A DNA stretch of 18,280 nt from Pelotomaculum sp. (GCA_003489345.1 DNIT01000136.1:21673-39952), one strand, 5' to 3'. Shown: positions 7,216 through 15,208, counted from the first letter of the stretch. Made by a program: numbers and translations. The notes: generated by a model from the sequence alone, not told the origin.

Positions 7216-7415
7216 CTTTTGGGCGTGCAACTAACATGTAAGCGGTTGCCACCAGGCCCGGGGAGCAGTCTTTAAAAGCACTTAAAGTTAGGAGTGAATG
7301 AACTGCCCCTCCATCGGTTCTATCGTGATTGTCCCAAGAGATACCTCAAAGGTCAAATTACTTTTGACCAACTGGAAATTAATCCGTTGGTCATATCATA
7401 CAGGGAGTGAATCAA
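7216..7415. other. Non-coding stretch between transposase remnant and membrane-protein gene
   Basis: No open frame of note. It contains two overlapping hairpins just before the next gene: GGTCAAA/TTTGACC (7351-7357 with 7363-7369) and GACCAAC/GTTGGTC (7366-7372 with 7386-7392). They share GACC at 7366-7369, so only one can form at a time. Confidence 0.4.
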
Positions 7416-7832
7416 ATGAAAAATAAATGGATTCTTAACAGTTTTGTGATTATTACCATATTCATTCTGATATTTGCAATGGAAAAAACATTCATGGAAA
7501 TACGAAGAGTTAATGAAGAACCTTTAATAGAGACTTTAAAAATCAGCCTTTTGGGATTTATTTTTGGGATTATAATTGAGTGGCAAAATTTACAAATATT
7601 TAAAAAACCTTTTAAAATAAATCTATTAATTATTCCTGCAATAATATTAACTATTATAAGTTTTGTTCCAAGAAGTTATTGGGCTTTTTTCTCCATATCA
7701 AATGAATATTTTGGATGGTTATTGGCACCATTAATGTTTAGCGAGATTCATCTAGTTCTAAATATTTTAGCCGGAATTTTATTAGTTCGGTCTTTTGTTA
7801 ATAGTAAAGAGAATTCTACAATAATAAAATAA
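7416..7832 (+). CDS. Small integral membrane protein, unknown function (138 aa)
   Basis: ATG at 7416 is preferred over the in-frame GTG at 7407 because AGGGAG (7402-7407) lies eight bases before it and would overlap the GTG. Four membrane segments are visible: about residues 5-22, 43-60, 68-85 and 101-126, with short charged loops and a polar C-terminal tail (NSKENSTIIK). It is very A+T-rich and rich in Ile, Phe and Leu. It lies alone between two dead transposases, so it is probably acquired cargo or a survivor of a rearranged element. No motif is recognised. The clean ribosome site and even spread of membrane segments suggest a real gene. Confidence 0.65.
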   Translation: MKNKWILNSFVIITIFILIFAMEKTFMEIRRVNEEPLIETLKISLLGFIFGIIIEWQNLQIFKKPFKINLLIIPAIILTIISFVPRSYWAFFSISNEYFGWLLAPLMFSEIHLVLNILAGILLVRSFVNSKENSTIIK

Positions 7833-7895
7833 TTTCGTTATGTAGTATGATGATATTGCAGGTTGAAAGGAGTCTGGTTATTCCCAAAGACGAAG

Positions 7896-8282
7896 GATCG
7901 GAAGATATACCCATCGTGTTGCCATTTCCAACAACAGCATTTTGAAGCTAGAAATTTGAAGCTAGAAAACGGAACTGTCACATTCAAGTGGCGTGATTAC
8001 AGGAATGGCGATAAACAAAAACATATGAGCCTGGCTACCAATGAATTTATCCGACGCTTTCTTATCCACGTGCTGCCTGACGGTTTTACCAAAATCCGTC
8101 ATTATGGTCTGTTGAGTTCGATTAATAAACCAACAAGACTACGACTGTGCAAAAAGCTTACAAATACGCTCGTGAATGAATTTCCAAAAGACAGGTTGTC
8201 TACGATTGAACTTTTAAATCTGTTGACTGGCAGGAATGTTACATTATGTCCTTGCTGCGGGTCGGACATCTCGTCAGGTTGA
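7896..8282 (+). pseudogene. IS91-family (Y2 rolling-circle) transposase remnant, frameshifted by a 14-bp tandem duplication
   Basis: From about 7968 the frame reads KLENGTVTFKWRDYRNGDKQ...EFIRRFLIHVLPDGFTKIRHYGLL, the C-terminal signature of IS91/IS801 transposases (PF04986), and ends in a CPCCG zinc-knuckle-like motif. Upstream, the other frame reads GRYTHRVAISNNSILKLE, the expected preceding block of the same family. Between them TTTGAAGCTAGAAA occurs twice in tandem (about 7938-7965). Removing one copy (14 bases) restores a continuous family-like protein. The N-terminal part with the catalytic tyrosines is absent. The apparent TTG start at 7863 is therefore not a natural start. The element is dead. 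Confidence 0.75.
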
Positions 8283-8406
8283 TTAGCAGTCTGTTATTAT
8301 ATTTAAAAACATATTGTAACTGAACTGCAAGCCGTAACATATTATAGCAAATATAGGAACAGGGATATTTACATAATCGTACACATTTTAACAAGGGGGT
8401 CTTGTT

Positions 8407-8529
8407 ATGACCGAATCATTAGCTGCTCAGCACAGAAAAACATTCTTTGCCAATTTCCTGGATTTTTTTGCCTTAATAATATCCGTGATTAAGTTTTTCT
8501 TTCGTCTGCTCAACCGGTTGGTAGGTTAA
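8407..8529 (+). CDS. 40-residue putative membrane or amphipathic miniprotein
   Basis: ATG at 8407 follows AAGGGGG (8392-8398) with an eight-base gap, and a terminator begins seven bases after the stop, so this is a complete one-gene unit. The translation is MTESLAAQHRKTFFANF, then a hydrophobic stretch LDFFALIISVIKFFF, then RLLNRLVG. The hydrophobic segment (about residues 13-33) with Lys/Arg at its end could span or lie on the membrane. It could be a regulatory miniprotein, a type I toxin-like peptide or a signal. No antisense RNA gene is evident opposite it. The function is unknown. Confidence 0.6.
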   Translation: MTESLAAQHRKTFFANFLDFFALIISVIKFFFRLLNRLVG

Positions 8530-8535
8530 AGATTT

Positions 8536-8560
8536 AAGCCGGCGCTAACCGGCTTTCTTG
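8536..8560 (+). terminator. Intrinsic terminator after the 40-residue gene
   Basis: AAGCCGG (8536-8542), loop CGCTAA, CCGGCTT (8549-8555), then TCTTGTT. The converging - strand gene ends at 8590, so the hairpin may serve both directions, though the - strand T tract is poor. Confidence 0.75.
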
Positions 8561-8589
8561 TTGGAAAATATATTTTGTAAAAAGTGTCG

Positions 8590-9120
8590 TCAGAACATTT
8601 TCTTCCAGGGGTCCTCTTGTTCCCGGTCAAGCCGCCGCGACTCCCACTCCACATCATCCCTGATCAACGGTTCGTGCAAAAGCTCCTCCCAGGCCAGCCG
8701 GGCCCGGGCCAGGAAACGCCGTTCAAGAAGACCAAGGTCGCCTGCCTTAACCAGCGGGCAAAGCAGGGAGGCCGCTCGGTCAAACCTCATCTCAAGATTG
8801 CCATCGGGAGTCAGATACGGTACGACGGGAAAAGTCCGGCAGGCAAAAGGTCTTTTATCCCTGGGACATGCGCCGTTACAACTGACAAAGCTAACGCTGC
8901 CGGTCCAGCTCGGGCAAAACTCGTATTCCTCCGTAGAGTGCTCCTGCCAGCATAACCATTCCTCGTTTTTGCTGAACATTACCTCCTCACCCGGCAGCAA
9001 GTACATCCCCACCCCCTGCTCCCACTCCGAACAGCAGGCCGCGCTACAGATTTTACCGCAATCCGCTGCGAGGGGCGTTACATTCTCTAATAGTCTGTAA
9101 ATTCTTTTCCAGTCAATCAT
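8590..9120 (-). CDS. Cys-rich YkgJ-like putative metal/Fe-S cluster protein
   Basis: 176 aa. ATG start with GGGAGT six to seven bases upstream. The cysteine pattern is C21-x3-C25-x3-C29-C30, C57, C69, C81-x3-C85, C94 (in P-F-A-C-R-T-F-P) and C121. The early C...CC group and the later P-x2-C-R-x-[FY]-P match the YkgJ / UPF0153 type (PF03692) zinc- or iron-binding family, whose biochemical role is unknown. Near the middle, CNGACPRDKRPFACRTFP resembles the family's core. No signal peptide. It lies 30 bases after the HtrA protease gene on the same strand and probably shares its transcript. The C-terminal 50 residues are charged and helical. Confidence 0.75.
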   Translation of the reverse strand: MIDWKRIYRLLENVTPLAADCGKICSAACCSEWEQGVGMYLLPGEEVMFSKNEEWLCWQEHSTEEYEFCPSWTGSVSFVSCNGACPRDKRPFACRTFPVVPYLTPDGNLEMRFDRAASLLCPLVKAGDLGLLERRFLARARLAWEELLHEPLIRDDVEWESRRLDREQEDPWKKMF

Positions 9121-9150
9121 CCATGTACTCCCAAAGCCATTACAAATATT

Positions 9151-10299
9151 TTAATTGATATTCCTGGGCTTCTCTACGACGGTTATGGTCACCCCACGAA
9201 GCTGCTTGTTGCGAACCACGAGGGCATTGACACTGGCGCTGACCTGACAGGCTTTAATTGCAGCGACCAGATCGTCTGCGTTGCCGATCTTGTTCGCGTT
9301 GAATTCCATAATCACGTCACCCTGTCTAAAACCCGCTTTATCCGCCGGACTGCCGCTGATAACTCCTACCACCAGCGCTCCTTCAGCCTTATCCAGTCCC
9401 AGGGAACGAACGGCATCCTCGTCCACGGAACGGACCTGCACACCTATCCAGGGCCGCACGGTAATAACGTTGTTTTTAAGGTCCTCCAGCACCCGCGCAA
9501 CGGTACTGGTAGGAATGGCAAAACCGATCCCCTGGGCCTCGGCGTTGATGGCCGTATTGATCCCCACCACTTCACCCCGCAGGTTTAAGAGAGGCCCTCC
9601 GCTGTTGCCGGGATTGATGGAGGCGTCGGTCTGGAGCAGGTTTTCGTACTGACGATCGTTCACCGCAATCGGTCGTCCCTTGGCGCTGATTACACCGGTC
9701 GTAACCGTGTGATCCAGGCCGTAGGGATTGCCAATGGCAATGACCCAGTTGCCGACCCTGATCTGATCAGAGTTGCCCATAGGCAGGAAAGGCAAATCTT
9801 TACCCGCATCAAGTTTTAGAAGAGCGAGGTCCAAATCGTAGTCCGCGCCTACCACCCTGGCCGGCAGATCCTGATCAAAACCGTTCACAGTGACGGTAAT
9901 CTCATCAGCCCCGTCAACAACATGCTCATTGGTTAAAACATAGCCGTCCGCCGATATAATAAACCCTGAGCCAAGGCCCTCTTGCTCCCGCTGCCTTTGG
10001 GGAAGCCCGAAAAACTGGCGAAAAAACGGGTCATCCGCAAAGGGATTGCCGGAACCCCCGGTATTTATCCGGGTCGATATCTTCACCACAGCAGGGCTGG
10101 TTTGAGACACTACATCAGCGATGGCGTCAGGCCCCACCCCCGGCAGCTGCTCGGCAGTGGCAAGAGCGCCTCCCCCATCCCCCCCCTGCTTTGCGGGATA
10201 TAAATCCTTGACAAGCTGGCAACCTCCGGCGAACATCACTCCAGCGATTAAAGCTGCTACCGCGACAATAACAAGAGTACGTCTCCAGTTTGTATACAA
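9151..10299 (-). CDS. htrA: HtrA/DegP-family serine protease with one PDZ domain
   Basis: 382 aa, typical for a Firmicute HtrA. TTG start with AAGGGGG seven bases upstream. Residues 8-26 form a membrane anchor; the following GGC is only a poor lipobox. The trypsin-like domain carries the triad H126 (in LTNEHVV), D157 (in DLALLK) and S233 (in GNSGGPL). The linker QREQEGLGSGFII is typical. One PDZ domain (about 285-375), beginning PWIGVQV, binds unfolded C-termini and gates activity. Role: degrades or refolds damaged exported proteins at the outer face of the membrane. The YkgJ-like gene follows in the same operon, and a DUF218 gene is divergent. A promoter with a perfect -10 lies at 10329-10334. 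A Gly-rich, low-complexity stretch (38-45) links anchor to protease. Confidence 0.95.
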   Translation of the reverse strand: MYTNWRRTLVIVAVAALIAGVMFAGGCQLVKDLYPAKQGGDGGGALATAEQLPGVGPDAIADVVSQTSPAVVKISTRINTGGSGNPFADDPFFRQFFGLPQRQREQEGLGSGFIISADGYVLTNEHVVDGADEITVTVNGFDQDLPARVVGADYDLDLALLKLDAGKDLPFLPMGNSDQIRVGNWVIAIGNPYGLDHTVTTGVISAKGRPIAVNDRQYENLLQTDASINPGNSGGPLLNLRGEVVGINTAINAEAQGIGFAIPTSTVARVLEDLKNNVITVRPWIGVQVRSVDEDAVRSLGLDKAEGALVVGVISGSPADKAGFRQGDVIMEFNANKIGNADDLVAAIKACQVSASVNALVVRNKQLRGVTITVVEKPRNIN

Positions 10300-10328
10300 G
10301 CCCCTTCCCCCTTGCGTAGTATTCCTTA

Positions 10329-10356
10329 ATTATAATAGCACAAGTTTTTTTTTGAA
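10329..10356 (-). promoter_or_regulatory. Putative promoter of htrA
   Basis: On the - strand a perfect TATAAT (10334-10329) is preceded, after 16 bases containing an A tract, by TTCAAA (10356-10351), a four-of-six match to TTGACA. The start site would fall about 20 bases before the TTG start codon. Confidence 0.5.
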
Positions 10357-10472
10357 CAATAATGAAATTCTCAAAACTAAGGCCACCCCGGACAAATTAT
10401 TTTTGTACCGGTGTCACAAAAAAGGGCTGAGCCGGGTTATATACTACAGCTAAAAAAAGGTGGGATTATGCT

Positions 10473-11144
10473 ATGACTTTTTGGTCCAAAAAGAAGGTCC
10501 TGTGGCTGTTGCTTATCGCTGCAGGATTAACTGTCGGACTGCTTGCCGTCGACCGTTTTGTCCAGAAAAGGGGAGCGGAATATATCGTCACGCAGGGCAG
10601 TTGCCCCAACCTGCAGGCGGCTGTCGTTTTGGGCGCTTACGCTTCGCCGGACGGCTGGCTCTGTCCTATGCTCGCAGACCGGGTAACAACCGCGGTGGAG
10701 CTATATAAGGACAAGCGTGTGCAAAAAATCATCATGTCCGGCGACCACGGCCGTACAGACTACGACGAGGTTAACCAGATGCGCAGGTACGCGGAAAAAT
10801 TGGGCGTATCGCCTGAGGATATTTTCATGGACCACGCCGGCTTCTCCACCTTTGACAGCTTGTACCGGGCCAGGCAGGTGTTTTTGGTGGATTCCGCGGT
10901 GGTGGTAACCCAGTCCTACCACCTGCCGAGGGCAGTATACGCCGCCAGGGCTCTAGGTATTGAGGCGGCCGGCGTGTCAGCCGACAGGCAATCTTACGCC
11001 GGCGCCTGGTTCTACAGCCTGCGAGAAATCCCTGCCCGCCTTAAAATTTTTGCCCAAATCCACCTGCTTCATGCCAAACCACGCTTTCTGGGAGAAGTAA
11101 TTCCCGTCAGCGGGGACGGACGGCAAACAATGGATGGACTTTAA
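10473..11144 (+). CDS. DUF218 / SanA-YdcF family membrane-anchored protein
   Basis: 223 aa. ATG start with AAAGGTGGG about ten bases upstream. Residues 9-26 form a single N-terminal membrane anchor, so the domain faces outward. The DUF218 fold shows AAVVLGAYASPDG (49-61), IIMSGDH (86-92) with E99, DHAGFSTFDSLYRA (120-133) and TQSYHLPRAVYAARALGI (146-163). These are the blocks of SanA (vancomycin exclusion) and YdcF proteins, thought to act in envelope or cell-wall metabolism, with polar residues of a putative nucleotide- or lipid-carrier-binding site. It is divergent from htrA. The exact reaction is unknown for the family. Confidence 0.9.
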   Translation: MTFWSKKKVLWLLLIAAGLTVGLLAVDRFVQKRGAEYIVTQGSCPNLQAAVVLGAYASPDGWLCPMLADRVTTAVELYKDKRVQKIIMSGDHGRTDYDEVNQMRRYAEKLGVSPEDIFMDHAGFSTFDSLYRARQVFLVDSAVVVTQSYHLPRAVYAARALGIEAAGVSADRQSYAGAWFYSLREIPARLKIFAQIHLLHAKPRFLGEVIPVSGDGRQTMDGL

Positions 11145-11308
11145 GCAATCCGGACTGTCCGCTTTACATTGAATATCATCTTTTTCGGAGGGAAGAAAAC
11201 GCCTGGCACTAAAGTTGAACATGTTTTTTGGCTCCGGTTCGGCCCTAACTTGCAGGATTTTGGAAGAGTATAAGGAAGTATTATTTAATTAAAGAAAGGG
11301 GTGCAGGT

Positions 11309-11719
11309 ATGTATAAAAAGATACTTATCCCCGTGGACGGATCCGAAAAAGCGTCTTTAGCTGCCCGCCAGGCGGCCGAACTGGCTTCCATACTTGGCTC
11401 TGAGGTTACGCTTTTTCACGTGGTGCCGATCCTGCCGGTGGATCGTTTTCGTAGTATCGTGATTGAGGAGTCAAGGCTCCAGGGTAAAGAACTGCTGGAG
11501 CAAGTAAGAAAGGAATTAGACGAATTCAATATCACAATTGACACCGACATGGTTCCCGGCCACCCGGCAGATGCCATTTGCCTGAAAGCACGAGTAGACA
11601 AATATGACCTGATTATCATGGGCAGCAGAGGTCTCAGCGGCGTTAAAGGTTACCTGATGGGGAGCGTTAGCAGCGCCGTTACCCGTTACGCCCCTTGCTC
11701 GGTTCTTATAGTACGTTGA
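11309..11719 (+). CDS. Universal stress protein, ATP-binding UspA type
   Basis: 136 aa, normal length for a single-domain USP. ATG start behind AAAGAAAGGGG. It begins YKKILIPVDGSEKA (Asp10 in the ATP-binding loop) and has the family motif G105-x2-G108-x9-G118-S119 (GSRGLSGVKGYLMGS), which binds ATP phosphates, and ends APCSVLIVR. This pattern marks the ATP-binding class (like MJ0577), expected to be a cytoplasmic dimer. It appears to be a single-gene unit with no clear partner. Confidence 0.93.
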   Translation: MYKKILIPVDGSEKASLAARQAAELASILGSEVTLFHVVPILPVDRFRSIVIEESRLQGKELLEQVRKELDEFNITIDTDMVPGHPADAICLKARVDKYDLIIMGSRGLSGVKGYLMGSVSSAVTRYAPCSVLIVR

Positions 11720-11811
11720 CAAAACGCAGCCGCCAATAAAATGCCTGCGGGGCGCCCGGCCCCAAGCTCTCCTCCATATTATGATATATAGTGTTTCTAT
11801 GTTAATAGATA

Positions 11812-11817
11812 TATAAT
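11812..11817 (+). promoter_or_regulatory. Perfect -10 hexamer upstream of the 124-residue gene
   Basis: TATAAT, about 48 bases before the GTG start at 11865, in an A+T-rich stretch (11780-11820). No good -35 is visible at the usual spacing. Confidence 0.35.
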
Positions 11818-11864
11818 AGAATGACCAACGGAATCAGGCCCCGCGGGAAAGGAGGTCTTAAACG

Positions 11865-12239
11865 GTGATCAATGTTGAGCTGGCTAAAGAACTGGCAAAG
11901 TATTTGCCTTGGGAGCCGAAGGTCGGTGACCTTACCATAGTCTACGGTGATGGGGGAGAAGAGATCATTGAACCGATTATACCCAAGCATGAAAAGGAGA
12001 ATAAAATCGTCCTGTCCCTGCGCAACGTTGGCCACCTGATTTGGCTTCCCAGGCTTACCATGCTGCTCTACGAGCTTAAAAAACGTTCCGGTAAAAGCTT
12101 TTCTCTCTCTTACGACAGGGATACCGACCAGTGGCGCTATCAAGACGATTGTTTCGAAAGCTGCCACGACAGCCCGGAAGACGCGGCAGCCACGGCTCTG
12201 CTCGCGTTGCTGCAGAAAGAAGAACTCAAAAAAGCATGA
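11865..12239 (+). CDS. Hypothetical cytoplasmic protein (124 aa)
   Basis: GTG start supported by a near-perfect AAAGGAGGT (11848-11856, spacing 8). There is no signal peptide or membrane segment. The sequence is acidic and mixed alpha/beta: an N-terminal helix (VELAKELAKYLP), a beta part (VGDLTIVYGDGGEEII), a region with W60, L-P-R-L and S-Y-D-R-D-T-D-Q-W-R-Y, a Cys pair (C96 and C100) and a Glu/Ala/Leu-rich C-terminal helix ending LQKEELKKA. No family is recognised. Codon use and G+C match the core genes. It converges with lonB across a shared terminator. Confidence 0.75.
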   Translation: MINVELAKELAKYLPWEPKVGDLTIVYGDGGEEIIEPIIPKHEKENKIVLSLRNVGHLIWLPRLTMLLYELKKRSGKSFSLSYDRDTDQWRYQDDCFESCHDSPEDAAATALLALLQKEELKKA

Positions 12240-12315
12240 ATTCGCGTCCACATTTGAGCAACATTTGAAATGTTTTCGGCACAGTAACCTAAAAAACTTT
12301 TAGGCTTGACGCTGT

Positions 12316-12339
12316 AAAGAGCCCCGGAGGGCTCTTTTT
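12316..12339 (+). terminator. Intrinsic terminator between convergent genes
   Basis: AAAGAGCCC (12316-12324), loop CGGA, GGGCTCTTT (12329-12337), then TT. It overlaps the last bases of lonB on the other strand. A second hairpin, CCTAAAA/TTTTAGG (12288-12304), lies just before it. Confidence 0.8.
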
Positions 12340-14773
12340 ATTTCACCTGACCCACCGTTTTTTTACGCCGGGTATTAGCCCCCGCCTTGCGCAGCCCTTC
12401 GTTGTATGCGTGGATTTTTTGGTCGACCAGGCAGAACACGGTGCCGTCCGGGTAGTTGCCGTCTTCCTCCGGCTGACCCGCCGGCACCCCGCTTAGAAGC
12501 TCAATCCCCTCTTCGATGCTTCTGACTGCGTAAATATGAAACAGGTCATTTTTAACAGCCTCTACCACATCCTCTTTGAGCATCAAGTTACCCAGGTTTT
12601 GCACCGGGATAACCACACCCTGGTGGCCGGACAGCCCCTTGGCCCGGCACAGATCAAAAAAGCCTTCGATCTTTTCAGTAGCGCCGCCGATCGGCTGAAT
12701 TTCACCGAATTGATTGACCGAACCGGTTACAGCCAGACCCTGTTTCAAAGGAAGGTCCGCCAGACTGGACAAAATAGCATATAGTTCCGCGCTGGAAGCG
12801 CTGTCCCCCTCCACCCCGTCGTAGAGCTGCTCAAAGGTAATTTGGGCCGTAACCCCCAGCGGCTTGCCCTGGGCGAACTTGCCGCCCAGGTAACCTCCAA
12901 GGGTCAGCACTCCCTTGTTGTGGATGTTACCGCTCAAGTTCGTTTCCCGCTCAATATTGATCACACCGCCGCGCCCCATATAGGTCCTGGCCGTAATCCG
13001 TATTGGCCGCCCAAAAGTGTAATCCCCGGAGCTGCTGATAGAAAGGCCGTTGACCTGACCCACTACAGAGCCGCCGGTATTGATCATGATAGTTTCCTGC
13101 AGCACCATCTCCTGCAGCTTTTCCTCAATCCGGTTGGAGCGATAAATCTTTTCCTTGATAGCCTTGTTAACGTGTGAGCTTTCCACATACCTGGAATTCT
13201 CCACCTTTGCCCAGGCCGCAGCCTCACTGACTATTTCAACCACCTCATTAAAGCGAGTGGAGAGTTTGTCCTGGGCTCCGGCCAGACGAGAGCAGTGTTC
13301 AATCAGCCGGGCCAACCCGTCCCTGCTGAAGTGCTTCAGGTTTTCCCGCCGGCAGACCGAACTAACAAAAGAAGCATAATGGCGGAGGTTTTCCGGACTA
13401 CGCAGCATTTCCGTATCGAAGTCAACCTTTACCTTGAACAGCTTTTGAAAATCTTCATCCAGGCTGTAAAGCAGGCGATACAGCACCGGATTGCCGATCA
13501 TGATTACTTTAACGTTCAGGGGAATAGGCTCCGGCCTGAGGGAAGCCGTAGGTACCAGACGGTACTGCTCTCCAATGTTTTCGACCATTGCCTGACGGTA
13601 TTTCAGCGCTTTTTTTAGTGCATCCCAAATAAAAGGGTCAGCCAAAACGTCTTTTGCCTGCAAGATCAGGTACCCGCCATTGGCACGGTGAATGGCGCCC
13701 GGCTTGACCATCATAAAGTCCGTATTCATGGACAGTACCTGGCTCCGGTATTCTATTTTCCCGAAAAGATTGTAATAGCTGGAACTGGGCTCAATAACGA
13801 CTGGAGCTCCCCCGTTTAAGCCATTATTCACGAACAGGTTTACTTTGTAACGGTTAAAAGGGTCCACTTCCTCCTGGGAGAGCGGTAATAGCTGCTGGGT
13901 GGGATGAGATTCGGATCCTTTGAACAAATCCAGTTTACCGGTTAAGTCTTTTAGGACTATTTCAAGGTAATGGAGCACAGCAGGGAATTCTTTGTATTTT
14001 TCCTGTAGTTTGCCGAGCAATGGCCCGGCTGCAAATAGAGCGATCTGCTTCTCCAGTTCGTCAATTTGTTCCTTGACCTGTTTTTCCAACATCCGGCCGG
14101 TATGGAAGGTGCCTTCCAGCTTCTTCCTCAGTTTGCGGCCTTTCTCTTCCATATCCCACCTCTGCTGGGAAGGCAGCTTCTCATAATCCTCCTGGGACAG
14201 CGGCTCTCCGTCCTTAAGGGGTATAAACACCACCCCTTTGGATGTTTGCTTGACGTTAAAGCCGGCTTCTCCGGCCTCCTCTTCAAGCTGTTGAAAATAG
14301 CCGGCCATTTTCTGGTTCACCGATTGTACAATAGCATCCTTTTGTTGTTCATAGTCCCCGCCTTCAAAGGCCTTTGGCAAGGCTACGCGCAGGTCGGACA
14401 CAAACTCTTCCATGCTCTTTTGGAAACCATGGCCCTCGCCAGCCGGCAGGGCCACAGCCAGGGGCCGGTCCGGCTCGGTGAAATTGTAAATATAACACCA
14501 GTCACTGGGCTGGGACCGTTTTAATGCCGTCTGCGCAACAACCGCTTGAACGTAAGTGCTCTTGCCGGTGCCGGGCTGGCCCACCACAAAAATATTGTAA
14601 CAGGGGGCATCCATGGCCAAGCCGAACTGCATCGCGCGCACAGCCCGCTCCTGTCCGATAAAACCATCAAGAGGCGGCACATCCTCCGTAGTCATGCAGA
14701 AATCAAGTTCATCCGGCTCACATACCCTTCTCAGCCTTTCGACTGGAACCCTGTGCAATTCCAAATTATTCAT
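12338..14773 (-). CDS. lonB: LonB-type ATP-dependent serine protease (AAA_32 plus Lon protease domain)
   Basis: 811 aa from ATG at 14773, preferred over the in-frame ATG at 14791 because GAGGGGG (14786-14780) lies six bases before it and inside the longer version. Numbering here is from 14773. The N-terminal AAA part has Walker A GQPGTGKS (65-72); a coiled, Glu/Lys-rich insertion follows (about 165-270); further AAA motifs include YLILQAKDVLADPFIWDALKKAL. The C-terminal Lon protease domain has the Ser-Lys dyad S658 (EGDSASSAEL) and K701 (GGATEKIEGF), 43 residues apart as in known Lons. It resembles the Lon-related proteases annotated near AAA_32, not classical LonA: there is no N-terminal substrate domain. 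Role: energy-dependent removal of damaged or regulatory proteins, cytoplasmic since no membrane segment is seen. Confidence 0.92.
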   Translation of the reverse strand: MNNLELHRVPVERLRRVCEPDELDFCMTTEDVPPLDGFIGQERAVRAMQFGLAMDAPCYNIFVVGQPGTGKSTYVQAVVAQTALKRSQPSDWCYIYNFTEPDRPLAVALPAGEGHGFQKSMEEFVSDLRVALPKAFEGGDYEQQKDAIVQSVNQKMAGYFQQLEEEAGEAGFNVKQTSKGVVFIPLKDGEPLSQEDYEKLPSQQRWDMEEKGRKLRKKLEGTFHTGRMLEKQVKEQIDELEKQIALFAAGPLLGKLQEKYKEFPAVLHYLEIVLKDLTGKLDLFKGSESHPTQQLLPLSQEEVDPFNRYKVNLFVNNGLNGGAPVVIEPSSSYYNLFGKIEYRSQVLSMNTDFMMVKPGAIHRANGGYLILQAKDVLADPFIWDALKKALKYRQAMVENIGEQYRLVPTASLRPEPIPLNVKVIMIGNPVLYRLLYSLDEDFQKLFKVKVDFDTEMLRSPENLRHYASFVSSVCRRENLKHFSRDGLARLIEHCSRLAGAQDKLSTRFNEVVEIVSEAAAWAKVENSRYVESSHVNKAIKEKIYRSNRIEEKLQEMVLQETIMINTGGSVVGQVNGLSISSSGDYTFGRPIRITARTYMGRGGVINIERETNLSGNIHNKGVLTLGGYLGGKFAQGKPLGVTAQITFEQLYDGVEGDSASSAELYAILSSLADLPLKQGLAVTGSVNQFGEIQPIGGATEKIEGFFDLCRAKGLSGHQGVVIPVQNLGNLMLKEDVVEAVKNDLFHIYAVRSIEEGIELLSGVPAGQPEEDGNYPDGTVFCLVDQKIHAYNEGLRKAGANTRRKKTVGQVK

Positions 14774-14812
14774 AATGTGCCCCCTCAGCATCAGACTTAT
14801 TTCTATCGACTA

Positions 14813-14840
14813 ATAATATATAAATACTACGTTATTTGAA
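14813..14840 (-). promoter_or_regulatory. Putative promoter of lonB
   Basis: On the - strand TTCAAA (14840-14835), a 16-base spacer, then TATTAT (14818-14813), about 40 bases before the start codon. The hexamer and spacing resemble the putative htrA promoter (TTCAAA-16-TATAAT), but both matches are modest. Confidence 0.35.
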
Positions 14841-14895
14841 GACCACCTTCTTTACCGCCTTTTAAGTTATTTCATTGGCTTAGATACCCTGGTTT

Positions 14896-14926
14896 TCAAA
14901 AATAATAAGCCCGCCATAAGGCGGAC
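14896..14926 (-). terminator. Possible terminator hairpin on the - strand between tRNA and lonB
   Basis: GTCCGCC/GGCGGGC around TTAT on the - strand, followed by TTATTATTTTT. No - strand gene lies just upstream of it, so it may only block antisense read-through; the call rests on structure alone. Confidence 0.4.
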
Positions 14927-14980
14927 CCGCTTAAAAAGGATGACACTCCCACGAAACGGGGCAAAGAAGATTTGCTGTCA

Positions 14981-15009
14981 TTGACATAAGTAGCGGCAAA
15001 TGCTAAAAT
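14981..15009 (+). promoter_or_regulatory. Promoter of tRNA-Leu
   Basis: Consensus TTGACA (14981-14986), exactly 17 bases, then TAAAAT (15004-15009). The start would fall near 15016, about 20 bases before the mature tRNA. Confidence 0.8.
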
Positions 15010-15035
15010 ATCTATGCGCTGTGTAAGAGTCACAT

Positions 15036-15124
15036 GCCCGAGTGGCGGAACTGGCAGACGCACAGGACTTAAAATCCTGCGGGGATCAAACCCCGTACCG
15101 GTTCGATTCCGGTCTCGGGCACCA
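15036..15124 (+). tRNA. tRNA-Leu(UAA)
   Basis: 89 bases including an encoded CCA (15122-15124). Acceptor GCCCGAG (15036-15042) pairs with CTCGGGC (15114-15120); discriminator A. The anticodon stem CAGGA/TCCTG holds loop CTTAAAA with anticodon TAA at 15070-15072. A long variable arm (GCGGGGATCAAACCCCGT) marks a class II tRNA, and GGTTCGATTCC is the T arm. The TAA anticodon plus discriminator A gives leucine, reading UUA and UUG. Confidence 0.97.
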
Positions 15125-15208
15125 CTTAATTCACTAATAACTCAACCCATCAAGTTACAGCCAAAGAAGAAGAGAAAACGAAAGAGAAAAGGGGAATTCT
15201 AAAAAACA

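Noticed and set aside
7863..8282. Intact 139-residue gene from TTG at 7863
   Set aside because: Family alignment shows the real upstream frame is shifted by the 14-bp duplication and the N-terminal residues from 7863 are out of frame.
8558..9100. + strand open frame (180 codons) over the YkgJ-like gene
   Set aside because: Ser/Arg-rich low-complexity product with no motif; the - strand frame has ordered Cys motifs and a ribosome site.
15036..15124. tRNA-Leu as an attachment site for the accessory genes at 15.3-18.2 kb
   Set aside because: No direct repeat of the tRNA 3' end was found downstream in the window and no integrase is present.
15014..15202. 62-codon frame over tRNA-Leu
   Set aside because: It covers the tRNA and its product is a translation of tRNA sequence and a Lys/Arg tail.
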